Source: an uncultured Oscillibacter sp.
GTDB taxonomy: Bacteria; Bacillota; Clostridia; Oscillospirales; Oscillospiraceae
Direction of reading: 5' to 3'
Assembly: GCA_910583695.1 (NCBI GenBank)
Contig: CAJTZL010000008.1
Location: 3,051-67,050, forward strand
Length of the DNA stretch: 64,000 nt
The notes under the pieces are model-generated. The model made no database searches and had not been told where the DNA came from. It saw only the letters and a list, made by a program, of their open reading frames with translations. Below are positions 9,082 through 17,756 of this stretch, one piece after another. The translations under genes and the position numbers were made by a program. Position 1 is the stretch's first letter. Every line of letters starts with the position of its first letter.

Positions 9082-9110
9082 TTGACAATTTTTTGAAGCC
9101 CTGATAAAAT
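9082..9110 (+). promoter_or_regulatory. promoter of the tryptophanase-like gene
   Basis: TTGACA, 17 bases, TAAAAT. Transcription should begin near 9117, giving an untranslated leader of almost 200 bases. Confidence 0.8.
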
Positions 9111-9116
9111 TATCTC

Positions 9117-9313
9117 ATGCCAAGAGGCGAGCGCCGCAGGCTCTGCGGCGTCCGTTTCCAAGCTCCCTCCCAGGAGCGTTCGCAAATCCCCGTCCCTTAC
9201 ACCAGGTACTGTCCGCTAGGCGCCCCGTCCGGCCATGGGAAAGCCGGACCGGCGACGACCGGGGTACCTCCTGAACATCTGGCGAAAGCCACACTTTATG
9301 GAGGTAGATCAAA
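9117..9313 (+). promoter_or_regulatory. structured 5' leader that sequesters the ribosome site
   Basis: Three hairpins are readable. GCCGCAG/CTGCGGC sits near the 5' end. GTCCGGC (9227-9233) pairs with GCCGGAC (9243-9249). The last pairs ACCTCC (9266-9271) with the Shine-Dalgarno GGAGGT (9300-9305) and is capped by TGGC-GAAA-GCCA, a GNRA tetraloop stem. The final hairpin would block translation of the downstream gene unless opened. It matches no riboswitch class I recognise, and the leader holds no Trp-containing TnaC-like peptide. Control by a ligand or protein is inference. Confidence 0.6.
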
Positions 9314-10969
9314 ATGGACAAGAACATGACGAATTATCCCCTGGACGTTCCCGCTCCTCATCACTTCACCTTCGCGGTCCGCGACCTGCCCACCGTCACC
9401 ATCGAGCAGCGTGAGCGGGCCCTGAAGGCCACGCATTACAACGAGTTCGCCTTCCCCTCCGGAATGCTGACCGTGGATATGCTGTCCGACTCCGGCACCA
9501 CCGCCATGACCAACCAGCAGTGGGCCACCCTCTTCCTGGGCGACGAGGCCTATGGCCGGAACACCGGCTATTATGTCCTGCTGGACACCTTCCGCGATAT
9601 CTTTGAGCGGGGCGGGGAGAAGAACTGGAAGAAGTCCATCGATCTGGTGCGCACCGACTGCCGGGACGTGGAGCGGATGATGAACGAGCTGTACCTGTGC
9701 GAGTATGAGGGCGGCCTGTTCAACGGCGGCGCCGCGCAGATGGAGCGTCCCAACAGCTTCATCATCCAGCAGGGCCGGGCCGCCGAGTCCGTGCTGATGG
9801 AGATTGTCAAGAAGATTCTGGCCCAGCGCCATCCCGGCAAGGTCTTCACCATCCCCTCCAACGGACACTTTGACACCACCGAGGGCAACATCAAGCAGAT
9901 GGGCTCCATCCCCCGCAACCTCTATCACAAGGAGCTGCTGTATCAGGTTCCCGAGGGCGGCAAATATGAAAAGAACCCGTTCAAGGGCAACATGGACATT
10001 GACAAGCTGGAGCAGCTGATCCAGGGCGTCGGCCCCGAGAACGTGCCCCTGATTTTCACCTGCATCACCAACAACCCCATCTGCGGCCACCCCGTCTCCA
10101 TGGGCAACATCAAGGAGATTCACCGGGTCTCCCGGAAGTATGACATTCCCCTGATCTTCGATGTGGCCCGCTGGGCGGAGAACTGCTATTTCATCAAGAT
10201 GAACGAGCCCGGCTATGAGGACAAATCCATCGCTGAGATTGCCACGGAGATGTTCTCCTACTGCGACGGCTTCTCCATGTCCGCCAAGAAGGACGGCCAC
10301 TCCAACATGGGCGGCATGCTGGCCTTCCGGGATAAGGGCCTGTTCTGGCAGAAGTTCTCCGACTTCAACGAGGACGGTTCCGTTAAGACCGACGTGGGCG
10401 TGCTCCTCAAAGTCAAGCAGATCTCCTGCTACGGAAACGACTCCTACGGCGGCATGAGCGGCCGGGATATCATGGCCCTGTCCTGCGGCCTCTATGAGAG
10501 CTGCGACTTCAACTACATGGACGGCCGTGTGAAGCAGTGCGAGTATCTGGCCCAGGGCTTCTACAAGGCCGGGGTCAAGGGCGTGGTGCTGCCCGCCGGC
10601 GGCCACGCGGTGTACATCAACATGGACGAGTTCTTCGACGGCAAGCGGGGCCATGACACCTTCGCCGGAGAGGGCTTCTCCCTGGAGCTCATCCGCCGGT
10701 ACGGCATCCGCGTCTCGGAGCTTGGCGACTACTCCATGGAGTATGACCTCAAGACCCCGGAGCAGCAGGCGGAGTTGGCCAACGTGGTCCGGTTCGCCAT
10801 TGACCGCGACCGCCTGACCCGGGAGCACCTGGACTACGTCATCGCCGCCGTCAAGGCCCTGTACGAGGACCGGGAGAGCATCCCCAACATGCGCATTGTC
10901 TGGGGCCACAAGCTGCCCATGCGCCACTTCCACGCCTTCCTGGAGCCCTACGCCAACGAGGAAAAATAA
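9314..10969 (+). CDS. tryptophanase/tyrosine phenol-lyase family PLP enzyme, long form
   Basis: Beta-eliminating lyase of 551 residues, about 80-90 longer than E. coli TnaA or tyrosine phenol-lyase. The PLP lysine is in FSMSAKKDG (about residue 331), and FDVARWAEN and the C-terminal LPMRHFHAF match the family. An insertion of roughly 45 residues precedes IIQQGRAAE. Where tryptophanase has IPRA and phenol-lyase IPRR (the Arg that selects tyrosine), this protein has IDRD, so it fits neither specificity rule. Expected reaction: cleavage of an aromatic or related amino acid to pyruvate, ammonia and a leaving group. An amino-acid transporter follows downstream. Substrate uncertain. Confidence 0.85.
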   Translation: MDKNMTNYPLDVPAPHHFTFAVRDLPTVTIEQRERALKATHYNEFAFPSGMLTVDMLSDSGTTAMTNQQWATLFLGDEAYGRNTGYYVLLDTFRDIFERGGEKNWKKSIDLVRTDCRDVERMMNELYLCEYEGGLFNGGAAQMERPNSFIIQQGRAAESVLMEIVKKILAQRHPGKVFTIPSNGHFDTTEGNIKQMGSIPRNLYHKELLYQVPEGGKYEKNPFKGNMDIDKLEQLIQGVGPENVPLIFTCITNNPICGHPVSMGNIKEIHRVSRKYDIPLIFDVARWAENCYFIKMNEPGYEDKSIAEIATEMFSYCDGFSMSAKKDGHSNMGGMLAFRDKGLFWQKFSDFNEDGSVKTDVGVLLKVKQISCYGNDSYGGMSGRDIMALSCGLYESCDFNYMDGRVKQCEYLAQGFYKAGVKGVVLPAGGHAVYINMDEFFDGKRGHDTFAGEGFSLELIRRYGIRVSELGDYSMEYDLKTPEQQAELANVVRFAIDRDRLTREHLDYVIAAVKALYEDRESIPNMRIVWGHKLPMRHFHAFLEPYANEEK

Positions 10970-11021
10970 TCCATAATTCAGCGTAACTGCGCCGCGTGGA
11001 AAGTGCGCAGGTTCGAAGCCG

Positions 11022-11076
11022 ACCGGCGGCGCCCGCGAAAACTGAAATGTTCCAGCGGGCGCCGCCGGTGTTTTTT
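11022..11076 (+). terminator. strong intrinsic terminator after the lyase gene
   Basis: A perfect 15-bp GC-rich stem (11022-11036 with 11055-11069) followed by G and six T. It separates the lyase from the transporter, for which no clear separate promoter is visible, so transporter expression may depend on read-through. Confidence 0.92.
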
Positions 11077-11156
11077 CCGCTCCCGAAGCAGAAGGCCCAA
11101 GGGCTTTCTTCCCCCTGTGTGTTGGACGTTATCCGCGAAAGAGGAGGAAATCGTTT

Positions 11157-12557
11157 ATGAGCAATGAAACCTTGCAGACCCGCGACGGGTTTAAGAGCCA
11201 GTGGGGCTTTATCCTGGCCTGCATCGGCTCCGCCGTCGGCATGGGCAACATCTGGCGTTTCCCCATCATGGTCGCCAAGTACGGCGGCATGACCTTCCTG
11301 CTGCCCTATTTCCTGATTGTTGTCCTGGTGGGCTCCTCCGGCGTCATTGAGGAGTTCGCCCTGGGCCGCCGGGCCCAGGCGGGCCCCATCGACGCCTTCG
11401 GCTCCTGCACCGAGGCCAGGACCGGCAGCAAAAAGCTGGGTCAGGCCATCGGCCTCATCCCCATCGTCGGCGCGCTGATGCTGGCCATCGGCTACACGGT
11501 GGTTATGAGCTGGATTTTCAAGTATGCCTTCATGTCCATCTCCGGCGGCCTGTATGCCATGGGCACCGACATGGGCGCCATCGGCGGCACCTTCGGCGGC
11601 GCGGCCCCCGAGGCCGAGACCCTGGGCGAGGCCCTGAGCATGATGCTCAGCAATGGAATCTTCGGCATCGGCAACGGCGTGTGGCTGCTCATCGGTCTGG
11701 TGGTGGCCCTGGCGATCATGGCCATGGGCGTGGCCAACGGCATCGAAGTGGCCAACAAGATCATGATGCCCGTGCTGTTCGGCCTGTTCCTCATTCTGGC
11801 CGTCTACATCAGCTTCCAGCCCGGCGCCTCCGAGGGCTACAAGTTCCTGTTCACCCTGGACCCCAAGGGCCTTTTGAACCTTGAGGTGTGGATTTACGCC
11901 TTCGGTCAGGCCTTCTTCTCCCTCTCCGTGGCGGGCAACGGCTCCGTGATTTACGGCTCCTACCTGCCCAAGAATGAGAACATCCCGGTCTCCGCCCTGC
12001 GTGTGGCGTTCTTTGACACCGTGGCCGCCCTGCTGGCCGCCTTCGTGATCATCCCCGCCATCGGCGCCTCCGGCTTCGCCATGGGCGACATCACACCGGG
12101 ACCCGGCCTGATGTTCGTGTATCTGGTCAACATCCTCAACGGCATGCCCGGCGGCCGGATCATCGGCGTGATCTTCTACATTGCCGTCCTCTTCGCGGGC
12201 CTGAGCTCCATCGTCAACCTGTATGAGGCCCCTGTGGCCACCATGCAGGAGCAGTTCAAGCTGAAAAGAGGCCCCGCCGTGGCGGTCATCGGCGTCGTCG
12301 GCGCGGTGGTTGCTCTGCTGATTCAGCCTTGGACCTCCCAGTGGATGGACGTGGTTTCCATCTACATCTGCCCCCTGGGCGCGGCTCTGGCGGCCATTAT
12401 GTTCTTCGTGGTGCTGCCCAGGGAGAAGGCCCTGGAGGAGGTCAACCGGGGAGCCAAGAAGCCCATCGGCAGCTGGTTCATCCCCCTGGGCTATGTGTTC
12501 ATCGTCCTGTGCATTGCGGCCCTGATTCTGGGCGTCAAGTACGGCGGCATCGGCTGA
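11157..12557 (+). CDS. NSS-family sodium:amino-acid symporter
   Basis: Integral membrane transporter of 466 residues with about 12 hydrophobic segments. The family signature for sodium and substrate binding in TM1 is clear (GSAVGMGNIWRFP, about residues 24-36), and the unwound TM6 region and glycine-rich TM8 are present. Bacterial NSS members include the tryptophan transporter TnaT and leucine/tyrosine transporters. Its place after the tryptophanase-like gene suggests it imports the substrate of that enzyme (inference). Ribosome site GAGGAGG. Confidence 0.93.
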   Translation: MSNETLQTRDGFKSQWGFILACIGSAVGMGNIWRFPIMVAKYGGMTFLLPYFLIVVLVGSSGVIEEFALGRRAQAGPIDAFGSCTEARTGSKKLGQAIGLIPIVGALMLAIGYTVVMSWIFKYAFMSISGGLYAMGTDMGAIGGTFGGAAPEAETLGEALSMMLSNGIFGIGNGVWLLIGLVVALAIMAMGVANGIEVANKIMMPVLFGLFLILAVYISFQPGASEGYKFLFTLDPKGLLNLEVWIYAFGQAFFSLSVAGNGSVIYGSYLPKNENIPVSALRVAFFDTVAALLAAFVIIPAIGASGFAMGDITPGPGLMFVYLVNILNGMPGGRIIGVIFYIAVLFAGLSSIVNLYEAPVATMQEQFKLKRGPAVAVIGVVGAVVALLIQPWTSQWMDVVSIYICPLGAALAAIMFFVVLPREKALEEVNRGAKKPIGSWFIPLGYVFIVLCIAALILGVKYGGIG

Positions 12558-12610
12558 GACCGGCTGAACGCAGGCCCCTCCCCGGCAGCTGACCCCGGAT
12601 GGAACAATAA

Positions 12611-12646
12611 CAGCGCCCCGCTGTCTTTGACAGCGGGGCGCTGTTT
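12611..12646. terminator. intrinsic terminator between convergent genes
   Basis: A perfect 15-bp stem (CAGCGCCCCGCTGTC and its complement) closed by TTT, followed by TTTGGTT on the plus strand. It should terminate the transporter transcript and possibly the opposing isomerase transcript. Confidence 0.85.
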
Positions 12647-12648
12647 GG

Positions 12649-13434
12649 TTAATAGGCTTGGATGGCCCTGGCGGCGTTTTCCGTGGTGGTCTCCGGGATG
12701 AGCTCAAAGCCGATCAGCCCCCGGTAGCCCGCGTCCTCCAGGCAGGAGAAGACCTTGCGGAAGTTGATTTCCCCGGTTCCCGGCTCATGCCGTCCCGGGG
12801 CATCCGCCACGTGGACATGGCCGAACTGGTCCCCATAGGCCCGGATGTTGTCGCAGAGGCTGCCCTCATTCAGTTGCATGTGGTACACGTCGTAGAGCAC
12901 CCTCAGCCCGGGGGACCCGATGAGCCGGGTCATCTCCGCCGCCATGCGGGTGGTCCGGAGGAAGTTCCCCGCGTGGTCCGTGGTGACGTTCAGGGGCTCC
13001 AGGTTCATCTGGATGCCGGACGCCTCGGCGATCCGGGCGCACTCCTTCAGCGTGTCGAACATGGCGCAGAGCTTCACGGTGCCGCTGAGGCGCTCATAGT
13101 GGTCAATGACCACGCCGCCCTCTCCCAGGCCGTTGGAATGGATGGTGACGGACCGGGCCCCCACGTTCTTCGCCGCCTCCACGGACCGGCGGAGGAAGGC
13201 CAGATAGGCCTCCTTCTGCTCCGGGTCGATGAGGGAAAGCTCCGCGTCGCCGTTGAAGCCGGAGATGCCGACTCCGGCAGACTCCGCCGCCGCCTTTACG
13301 GCGTCCAGGTCCTTGTCCGTCCAGCTCCAGAACTCCACAAAGTCAAAGCCGTCCCGCCGGGCCGCCTGGAAGCGGTCCAGGAAGGGAAGCTCCCGGTACA
13401 TGGGCTCGATGCAGGCTGATTTTTGAAATACCAT
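12649..13434 (-). CDS. hydroxypyruvate isomerase-like sugar epimerase (AP-endonuclease 2 fold)
   Basis: TIM-barrel protein of 261 residues of the xylose-isomerase/AP-endonuclease-2 superfamily. Metal-site motifs are visible: LEPLN (Glu about 146), YDVYHMQ (about 180) and HVHVADAPGRHEPGTGEINF near 205-225, the last being characteristic of the hydroxypyruvate isomerase (Hyi) subgroup. GFELIP near the C-terminus supplies the final Glu. It may interconvert hydroxypyruvate and tartronate semialdehyde or act on another keto sugar. No partner pathway genes are adjacent, so the substrate remains open. Confidence 0.85.
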   Translation of the reverse strand: MVFQKSACIEPMYRELPFLDRFQAARRDGFDFVEFWSWTDKDLDAVKAAAESAGVGISGFNGDAELSLIDPEQKEAYLAFLRRSVEAAKNVGARSVTIHSNGLGEGGVVIDHYERLSGTVKLCAMFDTLKECARIAEASGIQMNLEPLNVTTDHAGNFLRTTRMAAEMTRLIGSPGLRVLYDVYHMQLNEGSLCDNIRAYGDQFGHVHVADAPGRHEPGTGEINFRKVFSCLEDAGYRGLIGFELIPETTTENAARAIQAY

Positions 13435-13469
13435 GGGACATCCTCCTCAGTGTTGTGATGGAAATTCGC

Positions 13470-13862
13470 TCAGGGGTCCTCCTCCGCAGGGAGGCCCTGG
13501 GAATAGGGATTGACGAGATCCGGCGGGCAGAGGTGCGCCGCGCTCCACTGGAGCATCTGCTCCAGGACCGGCGCAAAGCTCGTGCCCAGCTCCGTCAGGG
13601 AGTACTCCACCCGGGGCGGAACCTCCCCGTAGACCTCCCGGTGCAAAAAGCCGTCCCGTTCCAGCTCCCGGAGCTGCTTGGTCAGGGAGGACTGGGTGAT
13701 CCCCTCCAGGCGGCGGAGCAGCTGGCCGAAGCGCTGGACCTTGTAGAAGGAGACGTACCAGAGAATCAGTATTTTCCACTTTCCCCCCAGGACGGCCTGG
13801 AGGCTGGCCATGGGGACGCAGCGGGCCATCATGTCCGGCGTCTGAAATTTGTTTCCGTCCAT
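13470..13862 (-). CDS. HxlR-family transcriptional regulator
   Basis: Winged-helix regulator of 130 residues. The HxlR signature is plain: CVPMASLQAVLGGKWKILIL near the N-terminus, RFGQLLRRLEGITQSSLTKQLREL as the recognition region, and VEYSLTELGTSF in the wing. The start is the ATG preceded by AAAGGAGG; a longer frame adds 39 residues that overlap the opposing gene's upstream region. It is divergent from the radical SAM gene and may regulate it. HxlR proteins respond to aldehydes, redox state or other small electrophiles. Confidence 0.92.
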   Translation of the reverse strand: MDGNKFQTPDMMARCVPMASLQAVLGGKWKILILWYVSFYKVQRFGQLLRRLEGITQSSLTKQLRELERDGFLHREVYGEVPPRVEYSLTELGTSFAPVLEQMLQWSAAHLCPPDLVNPYSQGLPAEEDP

Positions 13863-13977
13863 GGGAACCTCCTTTGGTACAAAAAAAGATACCAATTCCA
13901 AAAAAATTGCGTACTTGCGGCCGGCCGCGGTCAGGAGTAGGATAGCGGCAGAATCCAATTGGAAAGGAGCTGCATCC

Positions 13978-14913
13978 ATGCACTTTCACGGAACCATCTG
14001 GCGGCCGCCCTATGAGGCGGATTCCCTGCTGCTCCAGGCCACGGCGGGCTGCACTCACCACGCCTGCAAATTCTGCACCCTGTACGAGGACCTGCCCTTC
14101 CGCTTCCGCATGTCCCCTCTGGAGGAAATCGAGGCGGACCTTCAGGAGGCCCAGCTCTGGGGCACGGACCCCATGGCCCGGCTCTCCGCCAAGCTCCAGG
14201 GCCTCCCCGGGCCCCAGGGGCCCCGGCGGGTTTTCCTGGTGGGGGCCAACCCCTTTGTCCTGCAGTCCCGGCGGCTGGAGGAGATCGCGGAGCGCATCCG
14301 GCGGTACCTGCCCTCGGTGGAGACCATTGGCTGCTTCGCCCGGGTGACGGACGTGGGGCTCAAAGGCGGCGGAGAGCTCCGCCGCCTCCGGGAGCTGGGC
14401 TACAACGGGCTCACCCTGGGCGTGGAAACCGGGGACGAGGAGGCCCTGGCCTTCATGAACAAGGGCTACCGGGCCCGGGACGTGGTGAAACAGGCGGGCC
14501 GCCTGGACGAGGCGGGGATTTCCTACAGCTTTTTCTATCTGGCAGGCATCTCCGGCGCGGGCCGGGGAGCGGAAGGGGCCCTGCGGAGCGCGGAGGTCTT
14601 CAACCAGACCCGCCCCAGGCGGGTGGGGTCCTCCATGCTGACCATCTTCCCGGATTCGGAGCTGTACCGGGAAATCCGGGCGGGCCGCTGGAGGGAGGAG
14701 AGCGAGCTGGAGAAGCTGGGGGAACTGAAAACCCTGATTGAAAATCTGGAGATTCCCACCCGCTTTGAGACGGACGGGGCCTCCAATCTGGTCCGGATCC
14801 AGGGGGAGCTGCCCCGGGACCGGGAGCGGCTGGCTGGCGGTCTGGAGCGCCTGATTGCCGGGGCCGATGAGGAGGCCCTGCGAGCCTACCGGGTCAGCTT
14901 AAGACATTTATGA
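13978..14913 (+). CDS. radical SAM protein (COG1032-like)
   Basis: Iron-sulfur enzyme of 311 residues. The cluster motif GCTHHACKFC has CX4CX2C spacing, seen in one clostridial branch of radical SAM proteins rather than the common CX3CX2C. The SAM-binding strands (TLGVETGDEEAL, FFYLAGISGAGRG) follow. The start is the ATG after GGAAAGGAGCTG. It is divergent from the HxlR regulator and its 3' end overlaps the convergent glycosidase gene by 20 bp. Reaction unknown; the family includes methylthiolation-like and tailoring enzymes. Confidence 0.88.
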   Translation: MHFHGTIWRPPYEADSLLLQATAGCTHHACKFCTLYEDLPFRFRMSPLEEIEADLQEAQLWGTDPMARLSAKLQGLPGPQGPRRVFLVGANPFVLQSRRLEEIAERIRRYLPSVETIGCFARVTDVGLKGGGELRRLRELGYNGLTLGVETGDEEALAFMNKGYRARDVVKQAGRLDEAGISYSFFYLAGISGAGRGAEGALRSAEVFNQTRPRRVGSSMLTIFPDSELYREIRAGRWREESELEKLGELKTLIENLEIPTRFETDGASNLVRIQGELPRDRERLAGGLERLIAGADEEALRAYRVSLRHL

Positions 14914-16063
14914 AGGGGATTCCCTTGACCACCCAGGCGTCGGGCAGGTAGCGGCCCTGGGTCATGGAGCTGCTGGTTTTGGTGATGATGCGCCCGTTGA
15001 AGGTCATGGAGGAGCTGGAGCCGCCGTCCATGTTCATGGCGGTCCAGCAGCCGTAGCGCAGGAGGATGTCCGCGCACTCCGACACGGTGGTTCCCAGGCT
15101 GTGGCCCACCCGGCGGCCGTCGATGACCAGCAGGAGCGTGGCCTTGTCCGCCGTCTGTCCGATGACCGTCCGGGGCTGGATGCCCATGCCGAAGGAGCCG
15201 TCGATGCGCTTCTCCCCGTTCAGCACCAGGATGGGGTAAAACTGCACGGCGTCCCGCATCTCCTCAAGGTCCAGACCCCGGCCCGCCCGGAAGTTGTCCT
15301 CATAGTCAAACCCGGCGGTCTGGTAGCGGCCCTTGAGAGCCTGGCCGGAGTACTCCCCGCCGGAGAGGACAAAGCCCATGGGCACGTTCCCCCGGCCTTT
15401 GCCCTCCGGGTCGTAAAAGCCGCTGGCGTTGACGCCCAGCACCCCGCCGTAAGCCTCGCAGAGCTCCGTCACCGTCTGGCCCCGGCCGGAGAGGGTGTTC
15501 TTCGCCAGGATGACCTGGGAGCTGTCCTTGGCAATGGCCAGCTTGCCCTGGTAGCCCTCTCCGGAGACGGTGCAGATGAGAATCTTGTTGGGCACGTCGA
15601 TGGCCCAGACCTTGTCCCCGGCGGTAGTGTAAACGCCCTCCATATGCTCCATTTCCAAGGTGGGCAGGTCCTCCCAGGTGACGGACTCCGGCAGGGTGTC
15701 CAGATCCACCTCCGGGAAGAGGGCGGAAAATTCGGCCACGGCCCGTTCCTCCGGCGTCCCGGAAAACTCCGGGGCTGCGGAGGGCCCGGGCTGGGCAATG
15801 CCGCTGGCCTCGATCAGATTGTCCTGAAACCGGGCCTCCACATCCTTCATGGCCGCCTGAATCACGGAGTCCGGCAGGAAGGCCGTGGCCAGCCACTGGT
15901 GGGACATGGTGCCCATGGCGGTTTCGATGTACAGCGTTCGCCACTTGGCAATCAGGGGAATGCCGGAGAAGGCGAACAGCAGGTAGGCTGCCGCCAGCAG
16001 GGCGGCGGCAGCGGCGGCGGCCCACCAGCCGCGCCGGGAGGAAAAACGGGTTTCTTCGTTCAT
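14894..16063 (-). CDS. phosphodiester glycosidase (NAGPA/DUF2233) family exoprotein
   Basis: Membrane-anchored protein of 389 residues. A signal anchor lies at about residues 13-34; a variable extracytoplasmic linker follows to about 150; the NAGPA-type domain covers about 155-385, with VNASGFYDPEGKG, TVIGQTADKATLLLVIDG and the C-terminal MNMDGGSSSSMTF, a hallmark of the family. Members hydrolyse phosphodiester-linked sugars and are common in exopolysaccharide or wall remodelling. Ribosome site weak. It is convergent and overlapping with the radical SAM gene. Confidence 0.88.
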   Translation of the reverse strand: MNEETRFSSRRGWWAAAAAAALLAAAYLLFAFSGIPLIAKWRTLYIETAMGTMSHQWLATAFLPDSVIQAAMKDVEARFQDNLIEASGIAQPGPSAAPEFSGTPEERAVAEFSALFPEVDLDTLPESVTWEDLPTLEMEHMEGVYTTAGDKVWAIDVPNKILICTVSGEGYQGKLAIAKDSSQVILAKNTLSGRGQTVTELCEAYGGVLGVNASGFYDPEGKGRGNVPMGFVLSGGEYSGQALKGRYQTAGFDYEDNFRAGRGLDLEEMRDAVQFYPILVLNGEKRIDGSFGMGIQPRTVIGQTADKATLLLVIDGRRVGHSLGTTVSECADILLRYGCWTAMNMDGGSSSSMTFNGRIITKTSSSMTQGRYLPDAWVVKGIPFINVLS

Positions 16064-16331
16064 GAGCAGGGCCTCCGCCAGGGAAATCCCTGGGCTTTAT
16101 TTGGGTAAGTATAGCAAGGGGACAATGCCTTTGTCAAGGCGGCGGAAGAAGAAGGGCGTATCCGATTGCGCGTTTGTATGGGGAGGAGGGCGCGGGGGGC
16201 GGCCCGGCACCTTCTGTTGGAAGCGCCGGCCCTGGGAGAAGATCGGCCGCCGGAGGATGCCATACCGTTTGATTCCGTATATCTGGCAGCCGGCCCTGTT
16301 GGACCGTCCGGCGCCCAGTACAAAACTGGAC

Positions 16332-16360
16332 TTGCAATTTCTGGAATTTTCGGCTATAAT
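16332..16360 (+). promoter_or_regulatory. promoter of the KamA-like gene
   Basis: TTGCAA, 17 bases, perfect TATAAT. Transcription should start near 16367, about 220 bases before the coding region. Confidence 0.8.
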
Positions 16361-16366
16361 ATATAA

Positions 16367-16589
16367 AACAACATCTGCGGCGCATTGTTTTCCGGCGTCC
16401 CGCCGCCGGGCCGCGTAATTTGGGAGGACCATTCGGCATTATATGAACACCGTTTAAGCGTCTTATCTGATTGGATTTATCTTATTTGAAAAGATCAAAA
16501 CAACGTTTATGTAAAGCGCAGGAGCCGGACGGTCAGGGCCGGGTCTGCGCTTTTTTATCTTTATCTTTTTAGAAAGGTGGTGGCAGCGA
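16367..16589 (+). promoter_or_regulatory. leader with internal intrinsic terminator (attenuator candidate)
   Basis: Within the untranslated leader, AAGCGCAG (16514-16521) pairs with CTGCGCTT (16545-16552), with an inner CCGG/CCGG step, and six T follow. The coding region starts only 33 bases later. A terminator between promoter and gene implies conditional antitermination. The AT-rich stretch before it could hold the sensing part; I recognise no known riboswitch core. The minus strand here is the region upstream of the phosphodiester glycosidase gene. Confidence 0.6.
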
Positions 16590-17699
16590 ATGAGCTGGCA
16601 GAACGAATTGAGGAACGGATACCGGACGGCGGAGGATTTGGCGCCCATCCTGGGATGGACGCCGGAGGAGACCGCCCGCTACGCCGGGGTGATCGAACGG
16701 TATCCCATGCTGATTCCACCCTATTACCTGTCCCTGGTGGATCCCAAGGACCCGGAGGACCCCATTGCCCGGATGTGCGTTCCCTCCCTGTCAGAGCTGG
16801 AGGCCGGAGGAGAGGCGGACACCAGCGGCGAGGCGGACAACACCAAAATTGAGGGGCTCCAGCACAAGTACACTCAGACGGCGCTGCTCCTTTCCACCAA
16901 CCAGTGCGCCATGTACTGCCGCCACTGCTTCCGCAAGCGGATGGTGGGGCTTACCGACGCGGAGCTGAACAAGCGGGTGGATGAGGCCGTGTCCTACGTG
17001 TCGGAGCACCGGGAGGTCAACAACATCCTGGTTTCCGGCGGGGATGCCTTCATGAATCCCAACCACATTCTGGAGCGCTACCTCCGGGAGCTCACCGCCA
17101 TTGAGCACCTGGACCTGATCCGCTTCGGCTCCCGGATGCCGGTGACTCTGCCGGAGCGCATCTACGGAGACCCGGAGTTCCTGGACCTCTTTGAGGAGTA
17201 CGGGAAGAAGAAGACCCTGGTCTTGGTGACGCACTTCAACCATCCCCGGGAGCTGACGGCTGAGGCCGCCCGGGCCCTTCGGGCCATGATCGAGCGGGGC
17301 GTGCCGGTGCGGAACCAGACGGTGCTGATGCGGGGCATCAACGACAGCGGGGAGACCCTGGGGAAACTCCTCTCCGGCCTCGTCCGGCTGGGGGTCATGC
17401 CCTACTATATCTTCCAGTGCCGCCCGGTTACGGGCGTCAAGGGCCGCTTCCAGGTGCCCCTCACCGAGGGCGTCCGGATTGTGGACGACGCCAAGGCCCG
17501 GCAGAACGGCCTGGGCAAGGCGGTGCGCTATGCCATGAGCCACCCCCGGGGGAAGATCGAGATTGTCTGCGAGCTCCCCGGCGGGGAGACCCTGTTCAAG
17601 TTCCACCAGAGCAAATACCCGGAGGACCGCTCCCGGCCCTTCACCGTCCCGCTGTCCGCCACGGACACCTGGCTGGACGGAGAGCTCCGGGGCATTTGA
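16590..17699 (+). CDS. KamA-family radical SAM aminomutase
   Basis: Radical SAM/PLP protein of 369 residues in the lysine 2,3-aminomutase family. The cluster motif is CAMYCRHCFRKR (CX3CX2C, about residue 104), with SGGDAFMN and GSRMPVTLPERI following. Lysine aminomutase has QCD where Asp holds the lysine side-chain amine; here the sequence is QCRPVTGVKG, as in relatives that do not use lysine, including glutamate 2,3-aminomutase-type proteins. It is shorter than classical KamA (about 416). A beta-amino acid product is expected (family knowledge); the substrate is not settled by sequence. Ribosome site GAAAGGTGGTGG. Confidence 0.85.
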   Translation: MSWQNELRNGYRTAEDLAPILGWTPEETARYAGVIERYPMLIPPYYLSLVDPKDPEDPIARMCVPSLSELEAGGEADTSGEADNTKIEGLQHKYTQTALLLSTNQCAMYCRHCFRKRMVGLTDAELNKRVDEAVSYVSEHREVNNILVSGGDAFMNPNHILERYLRELTAIEHLDLIRFGSRMPVTLPERIYGDPEFLDLFEEYGKKKTLVLVTHFNHPRELTAEAARALRAMIERGVPVRNQTVLMRGINDSGETLGKLLSGLVRLGVMPYYIFQCRPVTGVKGRFQVPLTEGVRIVDDAKARQNGLGKAVRYAMSHPRGKIEIVCELPGGETLFKFHQSKYPEDRSRPFTVPLSATDTWLDGELRGI

Positions 17700-17722
17700 G
17701 CAAAGAGGGAGAAAACAGACGT

Positions 17723-17751
17723 GCGGCGGGCCGAAGGGCCCGCCGCGTTTT
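17723..17751 (+). terminator. intrinsic terminator after the KamA-like gene
   Basis: GCGGCGGGCC pairs with GGCCCGCCGC around a four-base loop, followed by GTTTT. The opposing membrane-protein gene ends six bases later. Confidence 0.85.
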
Positions 17752-17756
17752 GCCGC

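Noticed and set aside
9117..9260. TnaC-like leader peptide before the tryptophanase-like gene
   Set aside because: The open frame at 9117 has no Trp codon, no ribosome site and runs past the gene start in another frame.
10851..12707. Long minus-strand frame opposite the NSS transporter
   Set aside because: His/Gly/Asp-biased translation typical of the antisense of GC-rich membrane genes; no motif or start signal.
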